A DNA stretch of 41,011 nucleotides from an uncultured Bacteroides sp. (GCA_900551645.1 URWP01000001.1:1-41011); one strand, 5' to 3'; shown: positions 17,275-27,116, numbered from the stretch's first letter. Program-made: numbers and translations. The notes: generated from the letters alone by a model not told the origin.

Positions 17275-19635
17275 ATGTCTATGAAATCGATTTATTATTC
17301 TATATTGATTGCGTGTTCATTTGTTTTGCAGTCTTGTATTTCTACTTCTTCCGAGAAGAGAGAACAGGAGTCGCTGACACAATATGTAGAACCGCGTATC
17401 GGAACCGCACATTGCCGATGGTTTCATTTTGCTCCGGGTGCCATGCCGTTTGGAATGGCTAAACCAGGACCTTCGACGAATGGGCATTTGGGAAATGCTT
17501 CAGGTTGGGAGGCTACGGGTTATGATTATCGGGAAAATTCGATTGAAGGTTTTCCTTGTTTACACGAATTTCAGGTTGGGGGAATTGTGTTGATGCCTAC
17601 TACCGGAAAACTGATAACTGTTCCTGGCTTACCCACCGATAGTATAAAAACCGGATATCGCTCGCATTTTGATCGGGCGAACGAAGTGGCTACGGCGGGT
17701 TATTATTCAGTATTGTTGGACGATTATCAGATACGGGCAGAAGTAACCGCTACTCCACGTGTGGCTTATCAGCGTTTTCATTTTCCGAAAGGAGCAGAAA
17801 ACCATCTTTTGTTTGATATTGGAAATCGTCAGGGAGAAAGTGGTGCCGTAGCAGATGCTTTTGTCTCTTATACAGAAGACGGACGGGTAGAAGGTTGGGT
17901 GATTACCCTGCCGGAATATGTCAAGAAGTACCAGCCGGGAGCGCAAGTTCCTTTATATTTCTCGGCCGTATTGGATAAACAGCCATCATCGTTTGGTACG
18001 TTCCAGGGAGAGAAGCAACAACCGGGAGCAAGAGAACTCAAAGGGATTGGTGCCGGTGTTTACTTGACTTATGATTTCCCGGAGGCTGATTCTGTAACAG
18101 CTAAGATAGGTTTGTCTTATACATCTGTAGAGAATGCCCGCTTGAATTTAGAGGCTGAGGCAAAAGATCTTTCCTTTGATGAGGCAAAAGAACAAGCACA
18201 TCGGACTTGGGAAGAATACTTAGGACGTATCCGGGTGGAGACTTCTAAGCAAGAAGATAAGGTGAAGTTCTATACAGGTCTGTATCATGCGTTGTTGGGA
18301 CGTGGATTGGCGAACGATGTCAATGGTGCTTATCCGAAAAATGATGGTTCGATAGGACAATTGGAGATGAAGGATGGCAAGCCGGTTCATAACATCTATA
18401 ATACAGATGCTGCCTGGGGAGCTCAGTGGAATCTTTCTCAGCTTTGGATTATGGCTTATCCGGAATATATTTCCGATTATATCAGCAGTCATCTGCAAGC
18501 CTACCAGGATGCCGGATGGCTGGCAGATGGATTGGCGAATAACCGTTATGTATCTGGAGTAGGAACGAATCTGCTGCCGACGATTATTGCCGGTGCTTAC
18601 GAGTGTGGTATTCGTGACTTTGATACGAAGTTAGCTTATGAAGCTTGTCTGAAAAATGAACTGGATGGTGAGAACCGTCCTTTTGGAGCAGGTAAGGTTA
18701 ATACGAAAGAGTTTGTAAAATATGGTTATGTACCTCATGCCGATGAAGGAGAAGGGTATCATGAAACTTTCATGTTCTCGGCTTCTCATACGTTGGAATA
18801 TTCGTACAGTTCCTGGGCTGTGGCTCAATGGGCTAAACAGGTAGGAGATTCTGCCCATTATAATCAGTTGATGCACTTGTCCAAAGGATGGGAGCGTCTG
18901 TATGATCCATCAACCAACTTTATCCGTCCGAAGAAAGAAGATGGACAATTTGTCGATAATTTCAATCCGATGCAGGTATGGCGTGGTTTTCAGGAAGGGA
19001 ATGCCTGGCAGTATACGTTCTATGTACCGCATGATGTAAAAGGACTGGTTGGTAAAGTTGGTGCCGATGTTTTCAATGCCCGTCTTGACAGTATCTTTAC
19101 GGTTTCGCAGAAGATGATTTTCAGCGGTGGAACAGAAGTGGGAGCTTTTGCCGGTTTGCAGACATTGTACAATCAGGGCAACCAGCCTTGCCTTCATATT
19201 TCATGGTTATTCAATGAAGCTGGCCGTCCTTCGCTCACACAGAAATGGGTACGTGCTATCCTGAATGAGTTCTACGGAACGGACGGAATCCACGGATATG
19301 GATATGGACAGGATGAAGACCAAGGACAGTTGGGGGCATGGTATGTAATTTCTTCAATGGGACTTTTTGATGTCAAAGGACTTACAGATTCGAAGCCTTC
19401 ATTCGGCTTGGGTGCTCCTTTATTTGATAAAATTACAATTCAGCTGAATCCGAAATATTATTCCGGAAAAGAGTTTGTTATTCAAGTAAAAGGTAATATG
19501 CCGGAGAATGGTTATGTTCAGCAATACTTGTTGAATGGGAAATCTTTGCATGAACCAAGTCTGCCTTTTGCTGCATTTTCAGAAGGTGGTATTCTGGAAG
19601 TAGAAATGGGTACTCAGCCCAAAGATTCATATTAA
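17275..19635 (+). CDS. GH92 family exo-alpha-mannosidase lipoprotein
   Basis: Calcium-dependent exo-alpha-mannosidase that trims mannose from N-glycans or mannans. The 786-aa protein begins with a lipoprotein signal ending LQSCIS, so it is anchored in a membrane and acts outside the cytoplasm. GH92 hallmarks: YVEPRIGTAHCRWFHFAPGA and MPFGMAKPGPST at the start of the N-terminal beta-sandwich domain, then the (alpha/alpha)6 domain with NTDAAWGAQWNLSQLW, GEGYHETFMFSASHTLEY and GYGYGQDEDQGQLGAWYV (the Asp-rich catalytic block about 680). An internal ATG two codons in (17281) is an equally good start. It lies 22 bases after the ROK gene. The particular linkage (alpha-1,2, -1,3 or -1,4) cannot be read by eye. 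Confidence 0.93.
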   Translation: MSMKSIYYSILIACSFVLQSCISTSSEKREQESLTQYVEPRIGTAHCRWFHFAPGAMPFGMAKPGPSTNGHLGNASGWEATGYDYRENSIEGFPCLHEFQVGGIVLMPTTGKLITVPGLPTDSIKTGYRSHFDRANEVATAGYYSVLLDDYQIRAEVTATPRVAYQRFHFPKGAENHLLFDIGNRQGESGAVADAFVSYTEDGRVEGWVITLPEYVKKYQPGAQVPLYFSAVLDKQPSSFGTFQGEKQQPGARELKGIGAGVYLTYDFPEADSVTAKIGLSYTSVENARLNLEAEAKDLSFDEAKEQAHRTWEEYLGRIRVETSKQEDKVKFYTGLYHALLGRGLANDVNGAYPKNDGSIGQLEMKDGKPVHNIYNTDAAWGAQWNLSQLWIMAYPEYISDYISSHLQAYQDAGWLADGLANNRYVSGVGTNLLPTIIAGAYECGIRDFDTKLAYEACLKNELDGENRPFGAGKVNTKEFVKYGYVPHADEGEGYHETFMFSASHTLEYSYSSWAVAQWAKQVGDSAHYNQLMHLSKGWERLYDPSTNFIRPKKEDGQFVDNFNPMQVWRGFQEGNAWQYTFYVPHDVKGLVGKVGADVFNARLDSIFTVSQKMIFSGGTEVGAFAGLQTLYNQGNQPCLHISWLFNEAGRPSLTQKWVRAILNEFYGTDGIHGYGYGQDEDQGQLGAWYVISSMGLFDVKGLTDSKPSFGLGAPLFDKITIQLNPKYYSGKEFVIQVKGNMPENGYVQQYLLNGKSLHEPSLPFAAFSEGGILEVEMGTQPKDSY

Positions 19636-19645
19636 ATTGTCTGTT

Positions 19646-20806
19646 ATGAAGCAATCGGATATAAAGTTCGCTATCTTGCCCATCCTGTTCGGATTTTTTG
19701 TGATGGGATTTGTAGATGTTGTTGGTATTTCGACGAACTATGTCAAGCATGATTTCGGCTTGTCGGATACATTGGCCAATCTGATACCGATGATGGTATT
19801 CTTATGGTTTGCTGTCTTTTCAATTCCTGCTGGTATGTTGATGGGACGGATTGGTCGGCGAAATACGGTAGCGGTTTCGTTGGGTATTACTATTGTGGCG
19901 ATGTTGTTACCCTTGTTTTTCTATGATTTTACTAGTGTTTTACTGGCTTTTGCCTTATTGGGAATTGGGAATACCATTCTGCAGGTCTCTTTGAATCCGA
20001 TGGTGGCCAGTGTTGTGTCTCCTGGAAAAGTAACCAGTGTCTTGACCTTGGGACAGTTTTTGAAAGCGGTTTCTTCCTTCTTAGGTCCACTGATTGCAGG
20101 AGCTGCAGCTTCTTTTTGGGGCGATTGGAAATTGATATTTGCCGTTTATGCTGCAACAACATTGTTGTCTCTTGTCTGGCTGCTGGTAGGAGTACATGAA
20201 GAAGGAAAGAAAACAGTACAGACATCTACCTTTGCTACGGTATGCTCTCTGTTTAAGGATCGTTATATCGGAATGTTGTTTCTAGGAATTCTTTTCATTG
20301 TCGGAATTGATGTCGGTTTGAATACTACAGTTCCCAAATTGTTGATAGAGAAGACCGGTATGTCAGTCAGTGAAGCAGGACTAGGAAGCAGCCTTTATTT
20401 TTCAGCTCGTACTATTGGTGCATTTATCGGAGCCTTTCTGTTGGCTAGGATTGCGTCCGACCGTTTTATGCAATGTTGTATGGGAATTGCTGTCATCGGT
20501 TTTGTCTTGTTACTGATGGCCGATAGCTTGTTGTGGATTTCTATTCTGGTTGTTATTGTTGGCTTGGCTTGTTCGAACGTATTTTCGATTATCTTTTCGT
20601 ATGCTTTGCAGCATTTGCCGGAACGTGATAACGAAATTTCAGCTCTGATGATTATGGGTGTTTCTGGTGGAGCTTTGATTACTCCGCTGATGGGTGTATT
20701 GTCGGATGCGTTGGGACAGGTAGCAGGGTTGTCCTTGTTACTTTTGTGCCTGCTCTATCTTGGATGGATATCTTTCCGTCTGCAAAAAAGGAAAAAGAAT
20801 GTCTAA
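19646..20806 (+). CDS. MFS sugar transporter (FHS/FucP-like)
   Basis: Inner membrane permease expected to import the released monosaccharide, most likely mannose, with protons. At 386 aa it has about 12 hydrophobic helices, the MFS loop 2-3 motif (GRIGRRN, about 70) and a helix-4/5 sequence GIGNTILQVSLNPMVASVV reminiscent of the fucose:H+ symporter group. The frame extends to a TTG at 19637 that almost touches the GH92 stop codon; the ATG at 19646 is preferred. It is followed by the GH38 gene after 17 bases. Substrate assignment is from context only. Confidence 0.85.
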   Translation: MKQSDIKFAILPILFGFFVMGFVDVVGISTNYVKHDFGLSDTLANLIPMMVFLWFAVFSIPAGMLMGRIGRRNTVAVSLGITIVAMLLPLFFYDFTSVLLAFALLGIGNTILQVSLNPMVASVVSPGKVTSVLTLGQFLKAVSSFLGPLIAGAAASFWGDWKLIFAVYAATTLLSLVWLLVGVHEEGKKTVQTSTFATVCSLFKDRYIGMLFLGILFIVGIDVGLNTTVPKLLIEKTGMSVSEAGLGSSLYFSARTIGAFIGAFLLARIASDRFMQCCMGIAVIGFVLLLMADSLLWISILVVIVGLACSNVFSIIFSYALQHLPERDNEISALMIMGVSGGALITPLMGVLSDALGQVAGLSLLLLCLLYLGWISFRLQKRKKNV

Positions 20807-20823
20807 TCTTAATTCTCAGAACT

Positions 20824-23709
20824 ATGAACATCAAGTATTTTTTAAAGGTGGCTGTTTGTCTGTTGGCATGGGTTACAGCAGTGCCTGCTTCTTCTGAGTC
20901 AATCAGAACCCGGGCTGTTCCTGCTTTGTATAGAACAGCCGGTGGATTAAAACAGGAAGTACAGGTCATTATTGAACATCAGGGAGTTTCCACTCAAGCG
21001 ACTGTCAACTTTAACGGACAGGTTAAGAATATCCGGTTGTCTGAAGGAGAAAATATCTGTTCGTTTGAGTTGGATGAAATCAAAAATGAACAGCAGATAC
21101 CGTTGTCTGTTTCATATGCCGGTGATACGCATCAGTCTGCTGTTACAGTGAAACCTGTACGTCATTGGCAGGTTAATATGGTACAGCATACCCATACAGA
21201 TATCGGGTATACACGTTCGCAGATGGAAATTCTGGCAGAACATCTCCGTTACATTGACTACGCCTTGGATTATTGTGATGCTACCGATCAGTATCCGGAT
21301 GATGCCAAGTTCCGCTGGACATGCGAGATTGCCTGGGCGGTAAGCGAGTATTTGAAATGCCGTCCGGCCGAACAGGTTTCCCGTCTGAAGAAGCGGGTGA
21401 AAGAGGGACGCATTGAACTTGCTACCATGTATCTGAATTTTGATGAGTTACCTGATGAACAAACATTGGCTGCTTCCTTATACCCGTTGAAACAGTTTCG
21501 GGAGGCCGGACTACGGGCAGAAGTAGCCATGCAAAATGATGTAAATGGTATCGGTTGGTGTTTCAGTGAGTATTTTGCAGATGCTGGTGTAAAGTATGTC
21601 AATATGGGAACACATGGCCACCGGGCATTGATTTGTTTCGATAAGCCTACAGTTTTCTGGTGGGAATCTCCTTCAGGCAAGAAGATTCTGACGTATCGGG
21701 CCGAACACTATAATCAAGGTAATTTCTGGGGAGTTGAGACAGGTGATTTCAATCGCTTTGAAACTCGTGTACTTGATTACCTGGATCAGATGGAAGCAAA
21801 GGATTATCCGTTTGATATCGTAGCTGCCCAGCATTCCGGATATTTTACAGACAATGCTCCTCCTTCTACCCGTAGCTGTGAAATGGTAAAGCGCTGGAAT
21901 GAGAAATATGAATGGCCTAAAATGCGTACAGCGGTAGCGAGTGAGTTGTTTAAGAAAGTAGAGACAAACTATGCGGACAGGATTCAGACTATCCGTGGAG
22001 CTTGGCCGGACTGGTGGACAGACGGTTTTGCATCAGGAGCAAGAGAAGCGGCGATTTCAAGAGTTACTCATTCGAATGTGATTGCCGATCAGGGTGGTTT
22101 GTCATTTGCCAAAATGTTGGGAGCAAAGCTTCCGGAAAATGCTAATGAACAGATTGATGCTATCAATCAGTCGTTGCTGTTTTACGATGAACACACTTTT
22201 GGATATAGCGAAAGTGTCCGTAATCCTTATGGAGTGGAGACTTGGGAACAGCGTTCTCTGAAGCAATCTTATGCATGGGAGGCTTATCGTCATTGTGGGT
22301 TGTTGGGCGAACAGGTTATGGGATTGTTGCAGGCCTATGTTCCGAAGGCAGATGTTCCTTCGATTGCCGTGTTCAATACGTTGAACTGGACATACAGCGG
22401 CATTGCCAAAGCCTATATTGATCATCAGATTCTACCCCGTGACAAGGCATTCGAGATTGTAGATGCGCTAGGAAATATCATTCCGGCACAACCTGGTGAA
22501 CGTCGTTCAGACGGTACATATTGGTCACTGTATGTAAAGGATGTTCCTGCACTGGGGTATGCACAATATTATATCCGGTTAAAGAATGAACCGGTTGAAA
22601 CTGAAGAAAGGCAGTCTCAATTACCAGATAAGACAGTGGAGAATAATTGGTATCGGATAACGTTCAATCCTGCTAAAGGTACTATCAGTCAACTGTACGA
22701 TAAAGAGTTGGGCTGCGATATCCTGACACCGAATGCGGAATGGGAAATGGGTGAGTTTATTTATGAAATTATTGATAGTCGTCATCCGATGGAACAGTAT
22801 AAGGCTCCTCAATTTCTGCGTCGTCGTCCGGAACGTATTCGTTTCGAGGCATTCGAATCGGGTGATATCTGGGATACTTATCGTTTCCGGGGAGAAACCG
22901 TAGCCGGACGGGAACCGGATAATCTGATGGTAGAATATCGGATTTTCAAGGTGGAGAAAAAAATAGAAGTAGTTTATCGTTTGCGCAAAAAGGCGGTGAC
23001 TGATCCTGAAGCAGTATACATTTCTTTCCCGTTCGAAATGTCTGATGGAAAAATCCATCTGGATGTACCGGGAGGAACAATTGAAGCGGGTGTAGACCAG
23101 ATTCCGGGTTCTTCCAATGACTGGTATACCGTACAGAATTTTGCCGCTGCCCGTAGTGATAAGGGACAAGTGGTAATGGGTAGTCAGGAAATTCCGTTGA
23201 TGCAGTTCGGGGCTATCAATACCGGACGTTATCAGGCTGGTGCAGTTCCGCAGTCAACGAATATGTATTCGTGGCCGATGAATAACTATTGGGTTACCAA
23301 TTTCAATGCCGATCAGATGGGAGAAATTCAGTGGAGTTATTTCATTAGCTCTGATACAAACGCAAGTAATCAATATGCTACCCGTTTTGCTTGGGAGAAC
23401 CGGATTCCGTTCCTGACACGAGTTTTACCTGCCGGTCATGAAAAAGGTACTCCCTTACAGCCTGCTTCGTTGTTCCGTATTCTTCCAGAGAATCTGTTGC
23501 TGGTGAATATGAAGCCGGTAGAAGGAGAACGAGCTGTTATGTTGCAGCTTCGTGAAGTAGATGGTAAGCCTGCCCGTTTTGAAGTGGAAGCAGGAAAAAT
23601 CAATATATCACGGATTACTGAATGTGATGTGGTAGGTGCTCCATTGAAAAGAAAAGCTTCCGTTCAGTTCGCTCCTTGGGAGAACAAATTCATTAAACTG
23701 AGCTTTTAG
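20824..23709 (+). CDS. GH38 family alpha-mannosidase (secreted)
   Basis: Zinc-dependent retaining alpha-mannosidase. From ATG 20824 it is 961 aa with a signal peptide (FLKVAVCLLAWVTAVPAS). A short beta domain (about 25-110) precedes the catalytic domain. Zinc ligands are visible: HTHTD at about 122-126, the nucleophile Asp in MQNDVNGIGW (about 239) and His in DEHTFG (about 457). The C-terminal half has the large beta-sandwich domains of the family (NNWYRITFNPAKGTISQLYD, VPGGTIEAGVDQIPG). Unlike many cytoplasmic bacterial GH38 enzymes it is exported. The frame is open upstream to 20746, inside the transporter gene; the ATG after that gene's stop is preferred. It is the last gene of the operon and is followed at once by a strong terminator. 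Confidence 0.92.
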   Translation: MNIKYFLKVAVCLLAWVTAVPASSESIRTRAVPALYRTAGGLKQEVQVIIEHQGVSTQATVNFNGQVKNIRLSEGENICSFELDEIKNEQQIPLSVSYAGDTHQSAVTVKPVRHWQVNMVQHTHTDIGYTRSQMEILAEHLRYIDYALDYCDATDQYPDDAKFRWTCEIAWAVSEYLKCRPAEQVSRLKKRVKEGRIELATMYLNFDELPDEQTLAASLYPLKQFREAGLRAEVAMQNDVNGIGWCFSEYFADAGVKYVNMGTHGHRALICFDKPTVFWWESPSGKKILTYRAEHYNQGNFWGVETGDFNRFETRVLDYLDQMEAKDYPFDIVAAQHSGYFTDNAPPSTRSCEMVKRWNEKYEWPKMRTAVASELFKKVETNYADRIQTIRGAWPDWWTDGFASGAREAAISRVTHSNVIADQGGLSFAKMLGAKLPENANEQIDAINQSLLFYDEHTFGYSESVRNPYGVETWEQRSLKQSYAWEAYRHCGLLGEQVMGLLQAYVPKADVPSIAVFNTLNWTYSGIAKAYIDHQILPRDKAFEIVDALGNIIPAQPGERRSDGTYWSLYVKDVPALGYAQYYIRLKNEPVETEERQSQLPDKTVENNWYRITFNPAKGTISQLYDKELGCDILTPNAEWEMGEFIYEIIDSRHPMEQYKAPQFLRRRPERIRFEAFESGDIWDTYRFRGETVAGREPDNLMVEYRIFKVEKKIEVVYRLRKKAVTDPEAVYISFPFEMSDGKIHLDVPGGTIEAGVDQIPGSSNDWYTVQNFAAARSDKGQVVMGSQEIPLMQFGAINTGRYQAGAVPQSTNMYSWPMNNYWVTNFNADQMGEIQWSYFISSDTNASNQYATRFAWENRIPFLTRVLPAGHEKGTPLQPASLFRILPENLLLVNMKPVEGERAVMLQLREVDGKPARFEVEAGKINISRITECDVVGAPLKRKASVQFAPWENKFIKLSF

Positions 23710-23728
23710 AAAGAAGCACTTGTATTCT

Positions 23729-23773
23729 GACAGAAGAACAAATGTTGTAGTTTGTTCTTCTGTCATTTTTTTT
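23729..23773 (+). terminator. Intrinsic terminator of the alpha-mannoside operon
   Basis: Perfect 14-base inverted repeat GACAGAAGAACAAA / TTTGTTCTTCTGTC (23729-23742 and 23751-23764) with an 8-base loop, followed by ATTTTTTTT. It ends the plus-strand operon and overlaps the stop codon of mnmD on the other strand. Read on the minus strand the stem is not followed by a T-tract, so it is oriented for the plus strand. Confidence 0.9.
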
Positions 23774-24428
23774 CTTTAGTAGCCCGTAGGATTTCCCGTT
23801 TGCCTCCCGGAGGGCCAGGCAGACGTTCTACTGTAAACCCTGCCGCCTGCAGCATACGTCTTACTGCTCCTTTGGCACAATAAGTAGTCAGAATACCTTG
23901 AGAGTTCAGTTGTCTGTATAAGGTATCGAATAGAGGTTGGGTCCACATTTCCGGTTGCTTTTCCGGTGCGAAGGCATCGAAGTAAATCACATCGTAGGTA
24001 TTGGGAAAGGTATACGAGGTAAAGTCAGTTTCTACTTTGTAAAGAGTAAAATAAGGAGTCAGTCGGACATCTGTATTCCAGTTAGCTTGGTGTAGGGCCT
24101 GAAAATCAGTGGCTCTTTCCGGACAGATAAGTTCGGGGTAGGTCAGTTGTCGGATAAGTTCCTGACTGACCGGATAACGTTCCAAGGTAGTATAATGGAT
24201 AGATTTCTGCATTTTGTCTGCAGCCAATAGAGTCAGAAAAGCGTTCAGGCCTGTGCCAAATCCGATTTCCAGAATATGAGGGCTTTCTGCGCTACTATGT
24301 TCCAGTCCCATGCGGATAAAGATATGTTCTGATTCTGTCAAAGCTCCTTTTACTGAGTGATAGTGTTCGTTCAGTTCCGGAACGAAGAGTGTTTGACTGC
24401 CGTCGGCTGTCTGTTCAATTTGAATCAT
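23763..24428 (-). CDS. mnmD: tRNA 5-methylaminomethyl-2-thiouridine methyltransferase MnmD
   Basis: SAM-dependent enzyme that completes the mnm5s2U modification at the tRNA wobble position; here it is the stand-alone methyltransferase rather than the fused MnmC of enterobacteria. The 221-aa protein has the family N-terminus (TLFVPELNEHYHSVKGALTESEHIF), the SAM site ILEIGFGTGLNAFLTLL (about 55-70) and the catalytic block VIYFDAFAPEKQPEMWT followed by LTTYCAKGAVRRMLQAAGF. It starts 25 bases after the YqaA-type gene and is the last gene of the minus-strand operon. Confidence 0.9.
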   Translation of the reverse strand: MIQIEQTADGSQTLFVPELNEHYHSVKGALTESEHIFIRMGLEHSSAESPHILEIGFGTGLNAFLTLLAADKMQKSIHYTTLERYPVSQELIRQLTYPELICPERATDFQALHQANWNTDVRLTPYFTLYKVETDFTSYTFPNTYDVIYFDAFAPEKQPEMWTQPLFDTLYRQLNSQGILTTYCAKGAVRRMLQAAGFTVERLPGPPGGKREILRATKEKK

Positions 24429-24453
24429 AGAAGTTCTGTTGTTGAAGAAAAGG

Positions 24454-24915
24454 TTAGAATAGATGAATAAGTCCCAGAGCAGCGGCTACCAGCAGGACAT
24501 ACCGTGCCAGTTTGCCTAAGGTCATAGAGACGGTGACAATACCTATATGTGCCCGCATCAGTCCGAGTACGATAAGGATAGCGTCGCCAATGACGGGTAA
24601 AAAAGAGAATAAAGCCATCCACGCTCCTTTCCCGTGAATGAAGCGTGCAGCCTTATCCAGCTGTTTCTTGTCTACTTTTAAGTATTTTTCTATCCATTCC
24701 ATTTTGCCCAAATGTCCTATCCAGTAGCAGGTCAGTCCACCCAAAGCGTTTCCGGCAGTGGTGGAGAGGGTAGACCATATCGGGTCCAGTCCCAGTCCGA
24801 TGCAGGCCAGTAATACGGCTTCTGAGCTGAAGGGCAGGATGGTTCCTGCCAGAAAGGCGGAAATGAACATACCGATGTACCCCCATTCCGTCAGATAATG
24901 TAAAAATGCATCCAT
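24454..24915 (-). CDS. YqaA/DedA-type SNARE-associated-domain membrane protein
   Basis: Small inner membrane protein of the DedA/VTT superfamily. From ATG 24915 it is 153 aa, with an N-terminal hydrophobic segment, the re-entrant-type stretch FLAGTILPFSSEAVL, then GNALGGLTCYWIGHLG, and a second half with GAWMALFSFLPVIGDAILIVLGLMR and two more hydrophobic helices. The family is thought to handle lipids or membrane homeostasis; no substrate can be named here. The start at 24915 overlaps the end of the upstream membrane-protein gene by 25 bases, consistent with translational coupling; an in-frame ATG at 24960 would overlap more and adds a non-hydrophobic extension. Confidence 0.85.
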   Translation of the reverse strand: MDAFLHYLTEWGYIGMFISAFLAGTILPFSSEAVLLACIGLGLDPIWSTLSTTAGNALGGLTCYWIGHLGKMEWIEKYLKVDKKQLDKAARFIHGKGAWMALFSFLPVIGDAILIVLGLMRAHIGIVTVSMTLGKLARYVLLVAAALGLIHLF

Positions 24916-25826
24916 ACATTGAAAAGTGTCATGATTCCTAAAAGTATGAAGATAATCCACAGACTGATTTGTGTGAATCGATTGAATACCAGTGCAAAGA
25001 AATGTCCGAAAAATACTGAGCTACATATCAGCAATATTGGGAACAGTCCGTTGAAAGAGGCAGGAAGTAACAGAATGAAAGCAATGATAATAATTTCCAG
25101 TGCCATGAGTGTCCGTAACAGAATACGGGTCTGTACCTTATCCTGATAGGTTTGAGTCAAGCTTTGTGCCGTACAAAGAAGGGTGATGACCAGCAAGATT
25201 CCTAACGAGAGGTATTGGTCCCATCCTAGCAGGTGATAATTGGGTATAGCTGGTATCAGCTGTTGGTAGAATTTTTGGGTCGTTTCCAGCCAGTTGCCTT
25301 TGTAGAGAAGGTAACAACCTCCCAACCAGTAAGGAGTTAGCAGTCCCAATAAACCGGCAAAAAAGGTACGTGGATTCAGGGAGCGGAGTTGAATCATCAG
25401 CAGATACAGGACAGGGGTCAGGTAAAGTGTCTGTGGAATGATGATTCCGATGATACCAACACAGCAGAAGGCATGATAAATGGTAGTCGATGCATAAGGT
25501 GATTCGAAGCTTTTGAACAGCGAGAAAAGCATCCCGATGAATAATAGCGGCAGAAAGGTTTCGGTTCCGAAAGTATGTAGGAACGGACAGACGGAAAAAC
25601 AGACCAGAAAAAAGGAAGAGGGGAGGGTAGTACGTGTCCGTATCAGGGCAAAGGTGGTGTTCAACTCAATAATCAGGTAGGTGACGCAGGCACAGATAAG
25701 CCACGCATACAGGCTTTCCCAACCCTGATAGGAGATTCCGCAGAACACCAATGACAAAAGAATAGCAACGGGAAGAGTCATTCTACCCGTTGCTATCTGA
25801 TATTGGAATCTGTTTTTTACAGACAT
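24891..25826 (-). CDS. Polytopic inner membrane protein of unknown function
   Basis: The 311-aa protein has about eight to ten hydrophobic segments separated by short loops (for example LPVAILLSLVFCGISYQGW, ILLVITLLCTAQSL, ISLWIIFILLGIMTLFNVW). It has no signal peptide cleavage site, no soluble domain and no catalytic motif that I recognise. A membrane-proximal motif LRSLNPRTFFAGLLGLLTPYWLGG stands out as possibly conserved. It is 15 bases downstream of purD and overlaps the YqaA-type gene, so it is cotranscribed with housekeeping genes. Similar-looking proteins are common hypothetical membrane proteins in Bacteroidales; no function is proposed. Confidence 0.85.
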   Translation of the reverse strand: MSVKNRFQYQIATGRMTLPVAILLSLVFCGISYQGWESLYAWLICACVTYLIIELNTTFALIRTRTTLPSSFFLVCFSVCPFLHTFGTETFLPLLFIGMLFSLFKSFESPYASTTIYHAFCCVGIIGIIIPQTLYLTPVLYLLMIQLRSLNPRTFFAGLLGLLTPYWLGGCYLLYKGNWLETTQKFYQQLIPAIPNYHLLGWDQYLSLGILLVITLLCTAQSLTQTYQDKVQTRILLRTLMALEIIIIAFILLLPASFNGLFPILLICSSVFFGHFFALVFNRFTQISLWIIFILLGIMTLFNVWMHFYII

Positions 25827-25841
25827 AGTTCTCTTGATTGG

Positions 25842-27116
25842 TTACAGATCGAATCCGATGTCGGAACGGAAATACTTCTTTTCGAAGTGAATTTTTCCGG
25901 CATTTTCGAATGACAGAGCCAAGGCTTCTTCCTTATTGGTTCCGTAAGAGCTGACAGCAATGACGCGTCCACCGCTGGTAACTACCTGATTGTCCTTTAA
26001 GGCTGTTCCTGCGTGGAAAACAATACTGCCACCTGCTTTTGCTTCTTCGATACCTGTCATCGGGAATCCTTTCTCGTAGGCTTCCGGATAACCGCCCGAT
26101 ACCAGCATGACGCAAACAGCAGAACGCGGGTCTATTTCGAGAGATTTCTCAGCCAGGTTACCGGCGGCAACTCCTTCGAAAAGGTCTACCAGGTCGCTCT
26201 TGATACGTAGCATGACACTTTCTGTTTCCGGGTCTCCCATGCGTACGTTGTATTCGATGACCATCGGATTACCTTTTACATTGATGAGGCCGAAGAAAAT
26301 GAAACCCTTGTAGTCGATACCTTCGGCAGCCAGTCCTTCTACAGTCGGACGGATGATGCGGTCTTCCACCTTTTTCATCCAGTCAGCATCGGCAAACGGA
26401 ACCGGAGATACGGAACCCATACCACCTGTGTTCAACCCTTTATCGCCTTCGCCAATACGCTTATAGTCCTTTGCTTCCGGTAGAATCTTGTAGTCTTTTC
26501 CGTCGGTGAGCACGAATACAGAGCATTCGATACCACTCAGGAACTCTTCGATGACTACGGTCGATGAGGCGTTGCCGAACATACCACCCAGCATTTCCTT
26601 CAGTTCTTTCTTGGCTTCTTCCAGAGTTGGCAGAATCAGTACGCCTTTTCCGGCACACAAACCGTCAGCTTTCAGTACGTATGGAGCTTCCAGTGTTTCC
26701 AGGAAAGCCAGTCCTTCTTCCAGATTTGCGGCGGTTATACTTTTGTAACCGGCTGTCGGAATATGATGACGTTGCATGAAGCCTTTGGCAAATTCCTTGC
26801 TACCTTCCAGTACGGCTCCGGCTTTTGACGGACCGATGACCGGAATGGCCTTCAGCGCTTCGTCGTTCTTGAAATAGTCATAAATGCCTTTTACCAGCGG
26901 GTCTTCCGGCCCTACTACTACCATGTCGATGCCTTTTTCTAGTACCAGCTGTTTGATGGCATCGAAGTCGTCGGCTTTAATGGCTACGTTTTCGCCTACT
27001 TCACGTGTTCCGGCATTTCCCGGAGCGATGTATAATTTTTCGATTTTCGGGCTTTGGGCGATTTTCCATGCCAAGGCATGTTCGCGTCCACCTGAACCTA
27101 ATAATAAAAGCTTCAT
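25842..27116 (-). CDS. purD: Phosphoribosylamine--glycine ligase (GAR synthetase)
   Basis: Second enzyme of de novo purine synthesis, joining phosphoribosylamine and glycine with ATP. The 424-aa length is typical. It shows the N-terminal fold MKLLLLGSGGREHALAWKI, the start of the ATP-grasp domain (GPSKAGAVLEGSKEFAKGFM), IPTAGYKSI, the ATP-binding VLKADGLCAGKGVLI, the acidic VVIEEFLSGIECSVFVL, GMGSVSPVP, the metal-binding YNVRMGDPETE and the C-terminal GGYPEAYEKG. It sits 23 bases after the S9 peptidase gene and 15 before the membrane-protein gene. Confidence 0.97.
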   Translation of the reverse strand: MKLLLLGSGGREHALAWKIAQSPKIEKLYIAPGNAGTREVGENVAIKADDFDAIKQLVLEKGIDMVVVGPEDPLVKGIYDYFKNDEALKAIPVIGPSKAGAVLEGSKEFAKGFMQRHHIPTAGYKSITAANLEEGLAFLETLEAPYVLKADGLCAGKGVLILPTLEEAKKELKEMLGGMFGNASSTVVIEEFLSGIECSVFVLTDGKDYKILPEAKDYKRIGEGDKGLNTGGMGSVSPVPFADADWMKKVEDRIIRPTVEGLAAEGIDYKGFIFFGLINVKGNPMVIEYNVRMGDPETESVMLRIKSDLVDLFEGVAAGNLAEKSLEIDPRSAVCVMLVSGGYPEAYEKGFPMTGIEEAKAGGSIVFHAGTALKDNQVVTSGGRVIAVSSYGTNKEEALALSFENAGKIHFEKKYFRSDIGFDL

